Counted from the first letter of the stretch, positions 21,218 through 34,576 are shown. The stretch: DNA of 64,000 nucleotides from Flammulina velutipes (GCA_011800155.1 CM022368.1:806001-870000); one strand, 5' to 3'. Made by a program: numbers and translations. Notes: generated from the letters alone by a model not told the origin.

Positions 21218-24200
21218 TCATAGACGAGGTGCAGGCATATCACCCCACTCTACCAACGCTCCAACCAGAGGCGCTGGCTGCAACGTCTTTCGGAACGCCA
21301 CAAGATCATCAATATACTCTACACCCTCTCTCTTCTTATCAACACCCTCTCCTTCAACAGGGTGCTTCTCCATGATAGCAGGGAACGCGGCCATAAGCTC
21401 AGACACGTCGCGGCCTTCCAGAGCCTGTGCCCAATGGGATTGGAAATCAGCCAGTGTGTGGACACCCTCCCCAAGGTCCTTCCACGCATTCTCGTCAAGA
21501 TCAGGCATCTTCTCCCGCACCAAGGCAGTAAACACCCGAGTAGCCTCCTCGCTCACTCGCGGCAGTCGCGGTTTTTTGGATTTCATATGCACGGACAGCT
21601 TAGACCTGGTCTTCGAAGACGGGTGTACCTTGGCCATGAATAAGTTTAAGACGTCTTCTTTGGTGACGTCCTTCAGCATGTCCGCGTCGTTAGTAGCTAG
21701 AATAGAATGTTAACATCACACCAATGAAAGACCAAAAGAGACTTACCTCTAAGGAAATCGAGGTCGCCGGTGCTGATGTGGTACATGAACGTCCCAGCTT
21801 CCTCCAACAGATTCTTGTATGCCTCTCTCCACCCCTTCTCGAGACCACTCTTTTGCTCTTCGAACACTTCAGCAGTCATCGACTCGATGTGCTTCTTCAT
21901 GCTCTCCAAATGGGACTCGACACGATCTTCCACATATCCAGGCACCTTCTCACTTTGCACGACGATGCGGACACCAAAGTTCTTCCCACCAACTAGGTTC
22001 CAAGCCGAGCAGGAGACAATATACCCCAACTGCTCTTTTGTTCGGAGCGTATCGAATGTGGGCTCGGCAAGTATTTGGTTGAGGAGAGCGGCCACAACAC
22101 GTAGACGCTGGTCAGCGACAGATCCGTAATGGCAGTAGTATGTGAGCGCAGAATTAGCCTGGTTGGGGTTGGGAATTGTTGATGACCATGTGTAGTTGCA
22201 ACCTGCGTTCGTATTAGAAAAGTACTGCTTGGACCAAAGGTGCAAACCTACCTTCAGGAAGTATTAGTGCGTTCTCATTCAGTTGTTCAGGTGGTACGGA
22301 AGAAAGTCCCAGCCCTTGTTCAGCGGTCTCGATGATATCAATAGCTTCCTGAAAAACTGTCAGTACATAATCTAACAAAAATCGCGAATGACCTACATCT
22401 TTGAACATGTTGCCAGAAACGAGCACACGAATATGAACTTGTGATAACACTTTCTTGATGTGAGCCTGGAGATCCTCCGTGGATATAGCTTCGCATGTCA
22501 GGCAGGGCTTCTAGTAAAATGACGTTTATGACTCACTTGATAGTTCCTTCAATTTTTCGTGAAGTGTCCATCCTTGCTCGGTCAACATATAACGCCCATA
22601 GTACTCCGACAATTGGTAAGATTGACCAAGGAAAAAGTTCTCCCATGATTTTTGGAGCTTGGGAACGTCAACATCATTCTTGTGAACTTGTCAAACAACT
22701 TACCTGTTCCTTCATGACGGCCAGCCTAGCGGCATCCACGTTGATATGCTTGATACGTTCCAGGACATGCTTGACGAGAACGGACACTTTATCGTTGTAT
22801 CCATTCAGGCTGACGTACAATCCAGATGCATGAGATGCGAAGACGTATGATAGACCCGCAAGATCCGCATCATACGCGAATTCTGTTAGAGAATCGGTGA
22901 CAATATCGGAATAGAGACTGCAAAATATGTCAGTCCTCCGAGATACCGCCAGAAGACAGATAATTATACCGAGTTAACACAGATGAGCGCGCGGAGTCGT
23001 TTCCAAAAGGACTGCAAATGTCATTAGCGAAAGGGACAAAACATCGGGGGGCGCCATACCTGCGGATGTCGAGTACCACAACTGCCTTGGGAACCCAGAA
23101 GCGATCATCCTTCTTGTACCATAGCGCTGACATGTCGGTCTCTCGGATAAGATGAGGGCGTTCAGCAGGCTAAAATAGATAAATTATCAACCTTCCCGTA
23201 AAAACCACATAGGGCGTGCGTACCTTTGCGACTTCGCGTTTTTCCACCTCCAAGTTAGTTGGGATATACTCATTAGGACCAGGGAGAAAAAGCTCCTTGA
23301 TATCATTTGGCTTGTTCGACTGTATTTCACGTCAGAAACAAATCAGTGCAGCAGAGAAAGAGTACCGACTTGTTCAATGAAGTCGGCGTCCAAACGCTCA
23401 ACTCTGTATTCGGTTCCATACCACGGCTCTTCCTCCCATTTAGTGTTGGATGCAATCTTTTCGAACTCCTCTTTCTTGGCCATCATCACGATACGGCCAT
23501 TCTGGAGTCTAAACGATTCAAGATATTCCTGTACCTTCTTTTCGCCTCCACCTTCCTCCGCGGCTTCGGTCCAGTCCCACACTAGCTGTGATGCGCTCAA
23601 GAGCAGTTCCTTGGGATAAGGGCGCGCCATATGCTCGGCCAAACGCGTCGCGTAGTCGTCGGGCTTGCGCTTCTCTTGGAACCTGAACCTCGTCTCGGCA
23701 AGATTGACAAGCTCTTTTTGGTGGAAGCTGTCAAACTTGGACGAACGCAGGAGGGAGAGATACTTGGATGTAGCGAGGATGACAGAGCGGTGGTTCTTGA
23801 ACCCGTCCTCAGTAAGATATGCGGTTACTTTGAAGGTGGCAAACCCGCGCCCAAGGCTTTGTGGACCTGAGCTCAAGCCGCTGATCCAACCCTTTTGTTT
23901 GAGATAGGAGTGGAGAGAGCCAGGTCCTTCATGACCAACGAAATGCGAGAGGAAATGAGCAGGCTTGTGGCGCCAGAGGTTTTCTTGGTACTCGAGAGGG
24001 AAAGAGAGTTCCATAACATGCATGTCCATGATGGTCTGCACGGAAACCAGAGTCTGTTATAGCGTAAGAATGCGTTCATAAAGGAGAGTGCGCGACCTAC
24101 ACCGTTCTCCTTGGGGCCAGTAGGCTGCTCTTTGAGCATTGGTAGGGGATCAGTCCCGCGATTCTTGATTGGCGAGAACAGCGAAGCAGCCATTTCGGAG

Positions 24201-25259
24201 AGTTCGTCGAGCGATTCTAGTGACGAAAGTGAGGACGTTGTAGCTGGGGAAGAGAGGCCACATACCCTTGCCAACAATACAGAGATGCATACGACCGGCA
24301 CAGTATTCCTTGTTCCACCATTCAACGAGACGGCGACGAGTTTCCCTTCCGATGGCGCCGCCGTCAGCTTCTGATTCACTAGCTGTGGACGCGACAGAAG
24401 GAGTGGGGGACGCGATCCGCGACGGAACCGGTGACGGAGCCAGACTAGATTGAGATTCCCGCTCTAGCTTTCCTTTGGCCTTGAGATCCTTGGCTGCCTG
24501 GGACAAACTCTCTCTATTTCCGCTTCCAAACTTTCTCCAAGGATGACCGGGTTTGCTGAGGTGTTTGGAGAGCTGGAAGACCCTCCAGACGTCGCTCTGG
24601 TGGTTCTTTTTGTGCTCGGAATCGACGGCATTGAGTTCGCGGGATGTGCAGGACGGCGCGAAGAGCGGAGAGTGGAAGAACGCAGCGAAGCGTGCCAGCG
24701 CTTGCGAAAGAGCGGGTGTGGCGACGTTGAAGTAGTAGTTCGTGTTGGACATGGACGTGTACGCGTTCGAGCCGCCGTTGTTTTTGGCCAAGAACTCGGA
24801 GTACTCGTTTTCTCTGGGGAACTGCTCTGTGCCCTACGAGATTGTTAGAAATGAGAAAGGAATGGTAAAAGGAACGACCTGCCATGAACAACAGATGCTC
24901 ACAGAAATGGGCGAGACCTGGCATGTCATCCTGTATTGTCTGAGTCGGTGTACGGTGTCTTACGAATGCTGACTCACTGGATCTGAAAGATGGCCTACTG
25001 CGACGTCCAAGCTGGCGGCTGCCTTGTCTGCGGTGGCATCGTGAACGAGAGTAGCCTCAAGACCGTTGTCGAGCTTGATGATTCTGTATTCTCTGTCGTC
25101 CTGCTGGGAACGAACGATAGGCTTTGTGAAGACTGAAAACGGGGGAATATTTGGAGTTGTGGGCGTAACGCGACGCCAGTTTGTGGTGATGGTCATCGTC
25201 GAAGCCAGGCGTGCGTGATTGGTTGCGGCACAGGAGCGTACCAAAGCCAACAATGACAT
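21218..25259 (-). CDS. STE23: M16 metalloprotease, insulin-degrading-enzyme/Ste23 type
   Basis: A long multi-exon gene of roughly 1,100 residues. The inverted zinc motif HxxEH reads HFCEH in the second exon, with the distal Glu in ELNAVDSEHKKNH. The family LF(M/L)GT sequence follows the zinc motif only if the next intron (24882-24834) is GC-AG. Further landmarks are EYQENLWRHKPAHFLSHFVGHEG, the late block SALTYYCHYGS, and FDTLRTKEQLGYIVSC, all typical of insulysins. Two in-frame ATGs, 25259 and 25196, are possible starts; the longer form adds about 21 residues rich in Leu, Ala, Ser and Arg that resemble a mitochondrial presequence. A Ser-rich insertion (residues near SQSSLAPSPVPSRIASP) lies after the catalytic motif. 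Family role: degradation of small peptides; yeast Ste23 matures a-factor. AIM6-like lies about 90 bases upstream on the same strand. Confidence 0.93.
24834..24882 (-). other. Probable GC-AG intron in the M16 protease gene
   Basis: The 49-base intron begins GCAGGTCG after TTC ATG and ends CGTAG before GGC ACA GAG. This restores the conserved HLLFMGTEQFPRENEY. Using the nearby GT would either break the frame or replace GT by a single Ala. Confidence 0.55.
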
Positions 25260-25352
25260 TGGACGCAATTGGACAAAACAACAACAAGTCACAATCGGTC
25301 ACGCGAGGACCAGCACAGTCGACGCGTGTCGCGTATCTATACAGTACTCTAG

Positions 25353-26488
25353 CTAAAACTGGCTCGCTGCCTCCAAATCATCCGCGTTCAGCCAATCAGC
25401 GCCAACATCCAACAGCTGTTTCCACACCGCATTCCGAGCATACACCGGGGAATCTGGGGTATTCCAAAACCGCGCGGTCAAGCCCAAATCATGCGCATCA
25501 TTCACCAATTGCGTGAGATTAGCGAGCTGTGTTTCATTAATAACACCAAGTCCTTTCCACCCCACAGCCTTATCATAATTCGTGCTCGCAATCGCGGAGA
25601 TCGACTCGTCAAAGGTCACATTAGACGTTTTCAAACCCGTAAGCGGCGCGTCAAAGAACACATAGCGGGGCTCAAGAGCTAGGACGCCGCCAAGAGGTGT
25701 ATTTCCCGTTCCAGTGATCGTGATAGCAGATTCGGTGAGGATCCCATTCTCGTAGGTCGTCAGATAGCCCTTCTCCTTAAGCGGTTGCAAGGCTTCCAGG
25801 ATCGGTAGCCAAGACCTGTTACAGCCTCGTCAGCCAATTGTTACTCAGAGTCGAGAGTAACGTACTCCACCCCATCCGTCTTAATGTCGATGAACAGATT
25901 TAATATAGTATCTGTTGCTGCATCAAACACACCACTGAGAAGACTCGTCAGCACGCCATTTCGGATGAAACTAGATTCACTGACTGTGGCCTGGTGTCTT
26001 CAGTAGCGGTCAGAGGCTCGGGATTCTGAGCGTCGAGGATCTTGATGAGAGGATCAATATACAGCGAATCAAGTGTGCGCTCCTTCGTCAGAGCAGCAAC
26101 GTGATGTCCAACCTTTATTGCGACTCAAAGATCAATTGTGGCGTCACATTTTCAAACTCCACCTACGTAAAGTGTTCCATCGATAAGCCAGACATCAGCC
26201 TCGACACTTTTAGCACCGTGAGAAATCGCAGTCAGCAGTGGCACCTCTCGCCAATCTTTAAGTTCAATCGTTATCAGTGAACGGACCCACAGAAACAAAT
26301 AGTTCACACGTACAGTCATTATGCGAGTGAATAGACTTGGGGATGATCCCCTGCGTGTACTGTGTCGGGTACTTCAGCAGAGTCGAGTTGGAACCTTGCA
26401 GGAGCGCAATCTGGTCGTAGATCCCGGGGCTTGCAACCACAAGAGTGGCCAGCTTGATGGCGTAAACGATAGACGTGAAGATGTTCAT
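25353..26488 (-). CDS. AIM6: AIM6-like secreted PLC-like phosphodiesterase
   Basis: The start at 26488 gives a hydrophobic signal peptide (MNIFTSIVYAIKLATLVVAS). The catalytic-type motif SIHSHNDYWREVPL is formed across the first intron, and a glycerophosphodiester-type EADVWLIDGTLYVGHH follows across the second. Two more introns give FDAATDTILNLFIDIKTDGVESW. The C-terminal half runs from WLPILEALQPL to the stop at 25353 without introns and includes RFWNTPDSP and LNADDL. These fit the altered-inheritance-of-mitochondria 6 family, a TIM-barrel phosphodiesterase fold of uncertain substrate. The stop is about 93 bases before the likely start of the M16 protease gene. Confidence 0.85.
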
Positions 26489-26648
26489 GGCCTGTAGGAA
26501 AGCCGAGGATTTCAGCACTTCCTTTTAAGCAATTCTTGCAGTCAACAGAAGCCTTCCTTGGAACATCATCCTTCTGCGCACGTGTGTACCAATTAGCACG
26601 TTGAAGACACCGCCGAGGGAAAAAGGGCGGGAGACCATGCGCCTTTCT

Positions 26649-28011
26649 TTACATGACCTCCTCGTCCTCCCATAATCCTAGAAAGAGGTAAAACCGATGT
26701 CGGTTTGCCAATTCCTTCCACCGCTGGTAAAGCATCACCTCCGAGCGAAAGTCCAGGTATACACTAAGAGGCGGCGGACACCTAGTCAGAAATTTGATTT
26801 CCACCATTTCACATAGATCCTGCTCTTGACGAATGAAAGCCTTCGTAAAGCGCGCGTTCGTTACGCTGACGAAGCATATTAGCAAATGCGTACGCTATCG
26901 TTGAGTATGACAGCGAACGAACCTAAGTTTGAGGACTACAACAGTCTGAGGGATGTCCTGGGCGAAATTATAGTCCATCTCATTGAACGTGGTGAGAGAA
27001 AGAGCAAGATATTCCAGAACCTGCAATTGGCGGAGCGAAGAGCCTAAGGACGCAGTACTCAACTTGTTACACTCGAGTAGCACGAGCTGTTCAAGTGTCC
27101 TTCCAAACCGGTGGGCCAACGAAGACAGAAGGGAGTCCGTCATCTGGAATCCCATCCGATCCCCTTGGGAATATCGAAAGCTTCGCAAGTCGGAAGAAGA
27201 GGACAAGTCATGCTCCAGATGCTGATCAAGATAGCTGCTCGTGGCACCACATATCGTGAGCTGCCTAAGCGCCGGGAGTTTAACATGTTGCGGGAACCTA
27301 CAGCGGCCAGATAACCGAAGCACCTGAATCCCCTCGGGTCGGACAGTCTGGAAGATGGTATTCTGCGTCGCCACAGCTAGGTACATCTCGTACGCCACGA
27401 GGCTGGCCGGTGGTCTGAATGGAAACATGGCAAGCTCGAATTGGAGCGAGAGCTTCGCGCCGGGGACTAAGTATACCGCGGACAACGTTGAGAACACGTT
27501 TCGTGGGTGACTGTGTAGCATACCTAAATCACGAGTCGGGGTGCCTCTTGTGCAATCGAAGACGCGAAGACGACGCAGAGAGGTCACGCAGCGTAAAGCC
27601 ACGTATAATTGTGTGATGGGCAGATGCTGTGGACAATAGTGAGATTATGATAAGATCGATGTCGTCTCGGTAGCTGACCTGGTCTCGATACTTGATCACT
27701 CTACCGTCATTTGCTACATCCACCGTTTGTATTCGGGATGTGTATGAGATATCGGCGTTTGCGATAAATGTGGAAATTTGATACTCATGGGAAAGCGATA
27801 CATATGAACGCAGAGAGGTTGCTTCGTCAGCTACTTGTCTGCAGGTCCTAAGCAGGCGCAGATGGGCGTTAGACGGCTGTGCATTATTTCGAATATAGAG
27901 ATGATCCTCCAGCAAGAATTGGTAGATGTTCAAGCGTAGTTCAGTTGGAAGTCCAAGGAAACTCGAGGGCATCAGTCGAAGCTGTGCCACAGGACCCGCG
28001 TAAATAAGCAT
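26649..28011 (-). CDS. F-box-like protein with LRR-type repeats
   Basis: The N-terminus carries an F-box-like motif (FLGLPTELRLNIYQFLLEDH). A long helical and leucine-rich part follows (residues such as LRQLTICGATSSYL and LEQLVLLECNKLSTASLG), then a short charged C-terminus ending WEDEEVM. At least two introns are needed, one near 27600-27670 and one near 26890. Two in-frame ATGs, 28011 and 27972, are possible; the second starts nearer the F-box. Such proteins usually link targets to SCF ubiquitin ligases; the target is unknown. Confidence 0.7.
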
Positions 28012-28393
28012 GTTGTCTTCCTCGTTTTTCCAACGTGTTTACTGCCATACGCAGTGCATTCTGCGCATTCTGATGAGCTGACTTCTCGAGACTCATTCTT
28101 ACTCTGCCAATTCACAACGGAGCTTTATTGTCAACATCTCGCCGAACCCACTATTGTCCATCTTTTGTCCAAAGTTATCCCCGGCATCTCTCCATTGCAT
28201 TCTCCATTTCTCGTTGCTGGGGGCGTTCATAAAAAAAAACTTCTCAGGGCTATAACCGCTGGTCCTGTCCCACGTAACTACAGGAAACTCAATAAATGCT
28301 CTCACTAACATGCTGTTCTCTTCTCCCTCCACTAAAACGCCCCCGCATACCAAACACTAAAACTCCCTGTTTCGTCTATCCGTCTGGTCTCTC
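28012..28393. other. Divergent promoter region
   Basis: About 380 bases between divergent starts; no recognisable motif beyond AT-rich stretches. Confidence 0.4.
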
Positions 28394-28898
28394 ATGCCTT
28401 CCGCCACCAACCCTTCTGGCCTCATCTTCGCTCTCACAAATTCCACCCAAGAGATGGCATCTCTACAGCTCCTCAAGGACTACGGCCAACCCGACAGCAT
28501 CGTCGTCCTTCTCGAGCCACGTCAAACAGTCTCTCTCATCCTAAAAGCTGGTACTCTATACCGTTACGCGATAAAGAAGGAATGTGATGTCTTGGACATA
28601 TCGTGAGTCCTCGCTGGTTTCAACGTGGTGTTGCTCGAGCTGAAGGTTGTGGGAAGCGTAAAAATATGGGATGACCTTGAATGGGACGTCTCACGGCTGT
28701 ATAACCAGGCACCTCGTCCTGGCACCACCGCCCCCGGCCCCGCTGGCCTGAGCATAGAGCGCTCATGGCAGGATTACCGACTGTTCATGTCCGAATCCCC
28801 GAGGTATACTCCCATCGCATAGCATTTACCCCCTCGAATCTTACGGGTGATACCACAGAGCGTCACCACCTCGTTCCCCATACTCGAGAAGTCGATGA
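28394..28898 (+). CDS. Small unknown protein, three exons
   Basis: The first exon starts at 28394 (MPSATNPSGLIF) and ends at a GTGAGT donor near 28603. The second is read from an acceptor near 28660 and gives SVKIWDDLEWDVSRLYNQAP. The third adds a Ser/Arg/Pro tail (ASPPRSPYSRSR) to a TGA at 28896-28898. Total about 130 residues. The core looks like a compact beta-rich domain: VVLLEPRQTVSLILKAGTLY followed by a Trp-containing segment. No known family was recognised. Splice sites are good but unverified. Confidence 0.55.
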
Positions 28899-29189
28899 AT
28901 ACCACGGTCAGCTGGTCTGGCAATGTGCGGGAGAGTACTACTCAGAGTAGAAACCCAAATGGACGTTCGAAAATGCATGATCATGACGATGTAACTATAG
29001 AAAATGCAGACATGGACCATGAGTGGAGTACAAGGACGTTTAAAATACCTAGTGTCTACAAAAAATCCATCCGAGAAAAGAAAGCTTTGAAATACATGAA
29101 GTTGAGTAGACAGTGCTTTGTGCGTTTAAGTAAGGTACAGTGGGTAAATGAATAACGAATACGATATAGGGTGGCGCCACAAGATGGAT

Positions 29190-32100
29190 TTAATATCCAC
29201 CGATGGGTTGTGAGGGTGACATGACAGGCGTAGGTGGAGGACGAGGGGACTGCGGATTGAGAGCGACAGGGGATGGGCTTGACTGCTGCATGTGCGGAGA
29301 CATCATCGTCCTCATCAATCCATTGGCCGAGGGCGTGCGAGCTGGTGCAGCATGACCCATGTGTGGGGATGCATTCACACCGTCAAACCCATTCGCTGCC
29401 GATGCTGGCCTCTGCATCGGAGAAGAAGGCGGCCATTGCGATTGCTGCCGATTGGGCATCTTCAGTCCGTTGAAGTTGGCATGCATGTAAGAGGACGGCA
29501 CTTGACGCATCCCGTTCGCATGCATCGTATGGATATCCTGTCCCTGAGCCGCTAATATCTGCTTCAAGAGAGCTGTATTCTGTCCAACAAATTGAGGATT
29601 GGTCTGGTATCCGTTCATTTGGTATGGATTGGAGCTGAGAACTGCGTTGGGATCCTGCGATTTGGGGCGAGTGATGTAGTTGCCACTGATGATGCCTTCT
29701 GAGATAGGTGGAGAGCCCAAAGGTGTTTGACTGGGAACTGCACTATTAGGAGGGGGTGGCGAGGCGAAGCTCGTGTCCATCTTGACGACAGAATCAAGAT
29801 GTGGCATGTTGATCGCAGCACGGCCGGGGTTCGTAGGACTGTTTATAGGAGATGAAAATTGCATGTTCGAATGCGTCGGGGAAGCCGAATGAGGTGGACT
29901 TTGTAGACCATTAGTCATAGCACTGGCGGGCGTCCGCATTCCACCGTTGGACGAGATGCGCATAGGGCGCTCGGGTACTGCAGACATCTTGATCTGTTGC
30001 TGCATCGAAATCGGAGTACCGCTAGGCATGCTTTGCTGTGCGGCAGCAGCAGCTTGCGCCTGTGCCTGTTGGGCCGACTGGGAGATCATCGGTCCTTGAC
30101 TGTTTGGACGAGACACTTCCCGGCGTATAGTCGTTGCAGCTGTATTGCCCAGCTTAAAGGGGACGACTATCTCCCTTCGTCCGTCAGATGTGAACTTGAT
30201 GAGGGAAGGGTCCGTGACGATGTGTGGATCGAGGTCTGACGAGAACTTGACGACGTGGTGAAGATATCTGGAAAGACAATTTTAGTCTGGGGCATGAACA
30301 ATTCTAGAAAGAACGCACTTGGTATCATAGTCTTCAACGAGGACCCGATCCTGTTCTTCGGTGCCCGCAGATCCAATGGCAGGATTATCATCGCTGTCAA
30401 ATCGCCAACGCGCCCGCAGACGGTTGTCAGCTTCGGGATCTTCATCAACGTCCATGGCGTCGTTAGAGGTCCTGACTCGATGAATGGTGCGAAGGACTTC
30501 GTGTCTATCCACATGCATGCGACCACCACGGCCGCGACGTAGACGGACTGGTCGCGGCTGCCGTTGTGGCATCCATGGTCGGTCTTCCTCCGGCGCGGAT
30601 GGGGTATTGGTGGTGGCGGGGATGTATTTGAACAAACGTGAGGAGTACGGTGCCAAAGGAGAAATATACGGGTTCTGTTTAGATGGTCAGAGAAACTCAG
30701 GAAATGAGAGAGGAGAAACTCACGTCGACAGTATCCTCCCATTGGTGGTCCTTTTCCTTCCGTTTTTGAAGATTGCCCTCCACTCGGGTGTTGAGGATGG
30801 CACATCGTTCGCTCGGTTGTATGACTGGTTCAGAACGTCCAGCCGCAGATGATAAACCGAGGTCTAGCTTTGGTACTGCTTGTCTTCGGCTGCAAATAGA
30901 GGTAAGGACAAGACCCACGGAAGAGGTAAAGTACTAACAAATCTGACTTTCTGAGCATCAGTTCTTTGTCGATAAGGAGTTCGTCATCTGCCTTGTCAGC
31001 GAATGAGGGATTCCTTCTTCTCAGATCAACGATCGCGACTCGACGTTGCCATATATTGAGCGCATGGTGCGAGGACTCCCGTTTGAGTGCTTCTCGCTTG
31101 AAGATTCGTTTGGCCAACTCGAACGGTTCGTGTAGTTGTTTCTGAAGTGTCATGAGGCGCTCCGAGCTATTAGGTTGAGAACCGCGTGTCTTCCGTGCAG
31201 CTTTAACTTCGCGTCGACGGAAGCATACATAAGATTCGTTGAGAGTGTCGCTTTCGTTGCCCTGTGTAGACGTTAGAAGTGAATAACAAACAAGAGAGAC
31301 CAACATACATTAAGCTGAGGAATTATCCTGTGCCCATTGCGTTCTATTCGTCTCTCCTTCCAATATGGGTATATATTGGACGCCATTCGAAGGAGCTGCG
31401 GTGCTGGTGGTACACCATTGGGTATAGTGAAGTTGGCGAAATGAGAAGGTGAGAGTGGATTTGCAAAGGTGTCTTGATAGTTCGAGAAAAGCGGGAAGGC
31501 CATCCCTTCTTGTAGGCTCTGGAAGACAGTCAATGGATGTATAGGTGTGGGTAATGAGGAAGACATACATGATGCAGATATTCCGTCTCCTTGTGAGTTA
31601 TGAGCTCAAATAAACCCATGACGAGCTCGAAGTGGTCTTCGCTCATCTCGATGGAAGGGAAAGCATTTGATTCTTTGCCCTTGCCTTTGGTGCTCCGTGC
31701 AGACGTTCGCGTTCCTGCGATCGCAGCCGCCTGTGCGCTGGTGCCCTCCCCCCGGGCCTCCTCGTTGTTCTTGTTGAGCCATTCCTTGTCTCGTTCGTCC
31801 ATAAAGTACGTGCAGCCATGCGCCAAAGCGCCATGACAGCTTTCTTCGACCGTCTGCGACGACTGGACATAGGTGACAGGATCCCGCCACTTCTTGGCCG
31901 GGTAAAGCTGCTCATAGTTGTCGGCGACGCCGTTGGAGTCGGGCGTGGGAATATAGGCAGCAGTAGCAGGTTCAGCTTTATCTGCACTCCGCGTGCGGGC
32001 AGTAGACTGGTGGCGTGCCGCTGCTTCAGAGAGAACTTGCTGAAGATGATGTTCCTAAATGGGGTAATTTGTCAGCAAACCGCGGAATGCATAGCCACTG

Positions 32101-32318
32101 GCGTGGAGGCCACTGATTGGCTGGGGACGACTGCTCACATTTGCGTCCTCCTGGTCGACGCCAGCGACTCTCTGCAGCATCCGGTTCTTCTCCTCGTCTT
32201 CATCAGGAATTATTGGGTCGGCGTCGATGTTTCCAAAGTGTACCCTCAAACGACTCTTGTTGGTAATCCGGTTACGGTTTCGGAGCGTAGATGGTGCGAC
32301 TGGATGAGGGCGAACCAT
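29190..32318 (-). CDS. EPL1: Enhancer of polycomb-like protein, NuA4 subunit
   Basis: The start at 32318 opens with MVRPHPVAPSTLRNRNRITNKSRLRV, typical of the EPcA N-terminus. About six exons follow. Recognised segments: CTYFMDERDKEWLNKNN and MSEDHFELVMGLFE (EPcA domain), then SHFANFTIPNGVPPAP, then CFRRREVKAARKTR with the basic and LRRRNPSF segments. The C-terminal exon is Gln/Ala/Pro/Ser-rich and disordered, ending QPIGGY. EPL1 is the scaffold of the NuA4 and Piccolo histone acetyltransferase complexes, binding Esa1 and Yng2 and presenting nucleosomal H4/H2A. Exon joints near 32139/32054 and 31570/31519 are in frame. Confidence 0.92.
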
Positions 32319-34576
32319 GACATGGACTTGTAGCGTTTATATGGTTGGGTGCCGCGAGGGTTTGGCGGTCGAATGGTGTTGCTTTCGTTGAGCTCGCCGT
32401 TGCTACCAGTGTCCACGCCCGTCGTTCGTCGTGAGGCGTTGTCGGATTTTGGCCGAAATGTGTTCGGCCCGGCATGAGCGGCGAACTAATTCTTATCGAC
32501 AGGGTCACGTAAACATTTACGTAATCACCTCTTTCAAGCTGTTGCTCGAGCTACTCGCAGAATTCACACATTCAAACGCTTGGAGGCCTTCTTGAAGAGG
32601 CGATGGCTGACTTGAAGCTTGAGGTTGAGGTTTCTTCGCGTTGTAAAGTGTTTACCCTAGTCCTGCAATGCGAAGGTGAGGAGGTTCTTGGTTCCCACAG
32701 TGTACTGTCGCGGATGTCATACCTATCCTGGGCTTGTCGTCCGTACCAACGGCACCGTTTGAGACGAGGAGAGTTGAAAGACAGACTTGAGACCGAGTAA
32801 TCCATGACCGCGTTCTGGATCGTCCGCGGCACTCGTTAAAAAGAATCATATTGGCCTCACCTGGAAAAGGACGTCATGAGAAGACTACGAAGGAGCCGGT
32901 AACTATACGCACAGTACTCTTACACATATGCGGAAGCTGCGGAGAGCCTCCAATCGCGTGTTGGCACAGGAACTCTGTTGAGCGCCAGGCCCTTGGGCGC
33001 TTCAAGCGCGGTTTTAAATTACCTGTGGGAACGAGAATGTGAGAACGAGTGAAAAAGAGATAAGGGTAGAACGTACATTCGTTGCTCTACCAGTATAGCG
33101 ACCCGGGGGGTATGAGCGGCTGAGGCATCACGTCAACGAAAGCCACAACGTGCTGTAGCATTGGGCGGACACTTCTAGTGAGAATCACACACGTCTAGCA
33201 TGACACTGGTCATAGAAAGTGAATGAGAGGGTATAGACCGGGATGGAAAAGGTGGTCGTACCCATCGGATGCCACGGATGATGGTGAGAGTGAAACAAAG
33301 ATGTTCATCGGACAAAAGGCTGGACTCGTCGAGAGGGTAGAACTGTGTCTAAGCTGAACGGATGTCCTGTTCGATGCCTCTTGGGGTAGAGGCAATGAGC
33401 ATCGGGGGTGTAGGCAGGCCGCGCATTGACTAAAAAGAAAATATGGTCAACGCCTCCCACAGAAAAAACGGGAAGGAATACACGCACGGAACGCAAAGAA
33501 ACTTTATTGCATTTTGCAAGGCCTTGTTGTTTTGTGTTGCGTTGGACGCCTCTATTTTATTCCACCAGCGGAAGACTGACGAGGCCACCTGTGTACCAAT
33601 GAGAAAAAGTGGCTCGTGCATGGAAAAGATGGAGTATACACACCAGTACTGCATCGATATTATTTGAAGAGTATTTGCAGGAGCTTTGGCGGAGAATGGT
33701 CAAGGGGACAATACGGGTGTAGAGGGTGAGATGAAGGTGCAACACCGAGCGGGCCCAATGCATCTAGTCGGGGCCACGCGAGTCGGTGATTGCCGAATAC
33801 TTGTAGGCGAAGGGGTGGCGCAACTAACTGACTCCAGGCCTCCCCAGACTCCTGCGTAGTCAAAGGATTAGAACCTTCAAGCTTCACGTGGTCAAGCAAC
33901 TAAACAAGGCTGCGTTCTGATCCGCCAGGATGGACGCCACATATAGGAGTGAGGCTAAACTGCCGGACTTCTCGGAATTCTAATAGACATACATATCCTC
34001 GTCATTGTTTTGAGAAGACCTCCAATACTGTTCCGCAGAGTCTTACATTCCATTCTCCGGCGGCCATCCGACTCCATCGACCTGCGACATCCCGGTCCAA
34101 TCATTAAACAATTTGAATCATCAACGATATCTCGATTGTTATCTAGTTCATAGTTATGATCCCAGAAATCATGGTGCTCGTCCAAAATCGTATTGGGGTT
34201 GGAGAGAACCACGAGAAAGCAATTCACTGAATCGATATCAAAACATCGAACCTCAAGGATTAATTTTTCCCACGGCCGACCACACCCTGTCTATCGCTGT
34301 CTCTTGTCGATCCATATCGTGCACTGCCCGGGAACTAGAGAACAGTTTCTTGGTATTCATCTAACGTACAACGCCGTATCGCGCAGTGCGGTCTGCAGTT
34401 CATACAGCAATAACAATACAGTATTTCTTCTATGTGATCCATCCAATCAAGCTCTAAACGCTACAAATTCGTGTCCAAAATCTCATGAAACGTAACGGTA
34501 AAGAACGTGTACAAGTACTCTTATCCAAAAGCGGTGGTACCGACCGTGCTCTCCAACTCCGCATCAAGATTGAAAA
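32319..34576. other. 2.3 kb region without a supported gene
   Basis: Contains only short open frames on both strands with no recognisable family, intron pattern or RNA motif. The right part may include the 3' UTR of the DUF1275 gene, the left part the EPL1 promoter. A non-coding RNA or a fast-evolving small protein cannot be excluded. Confidence 0.45.
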
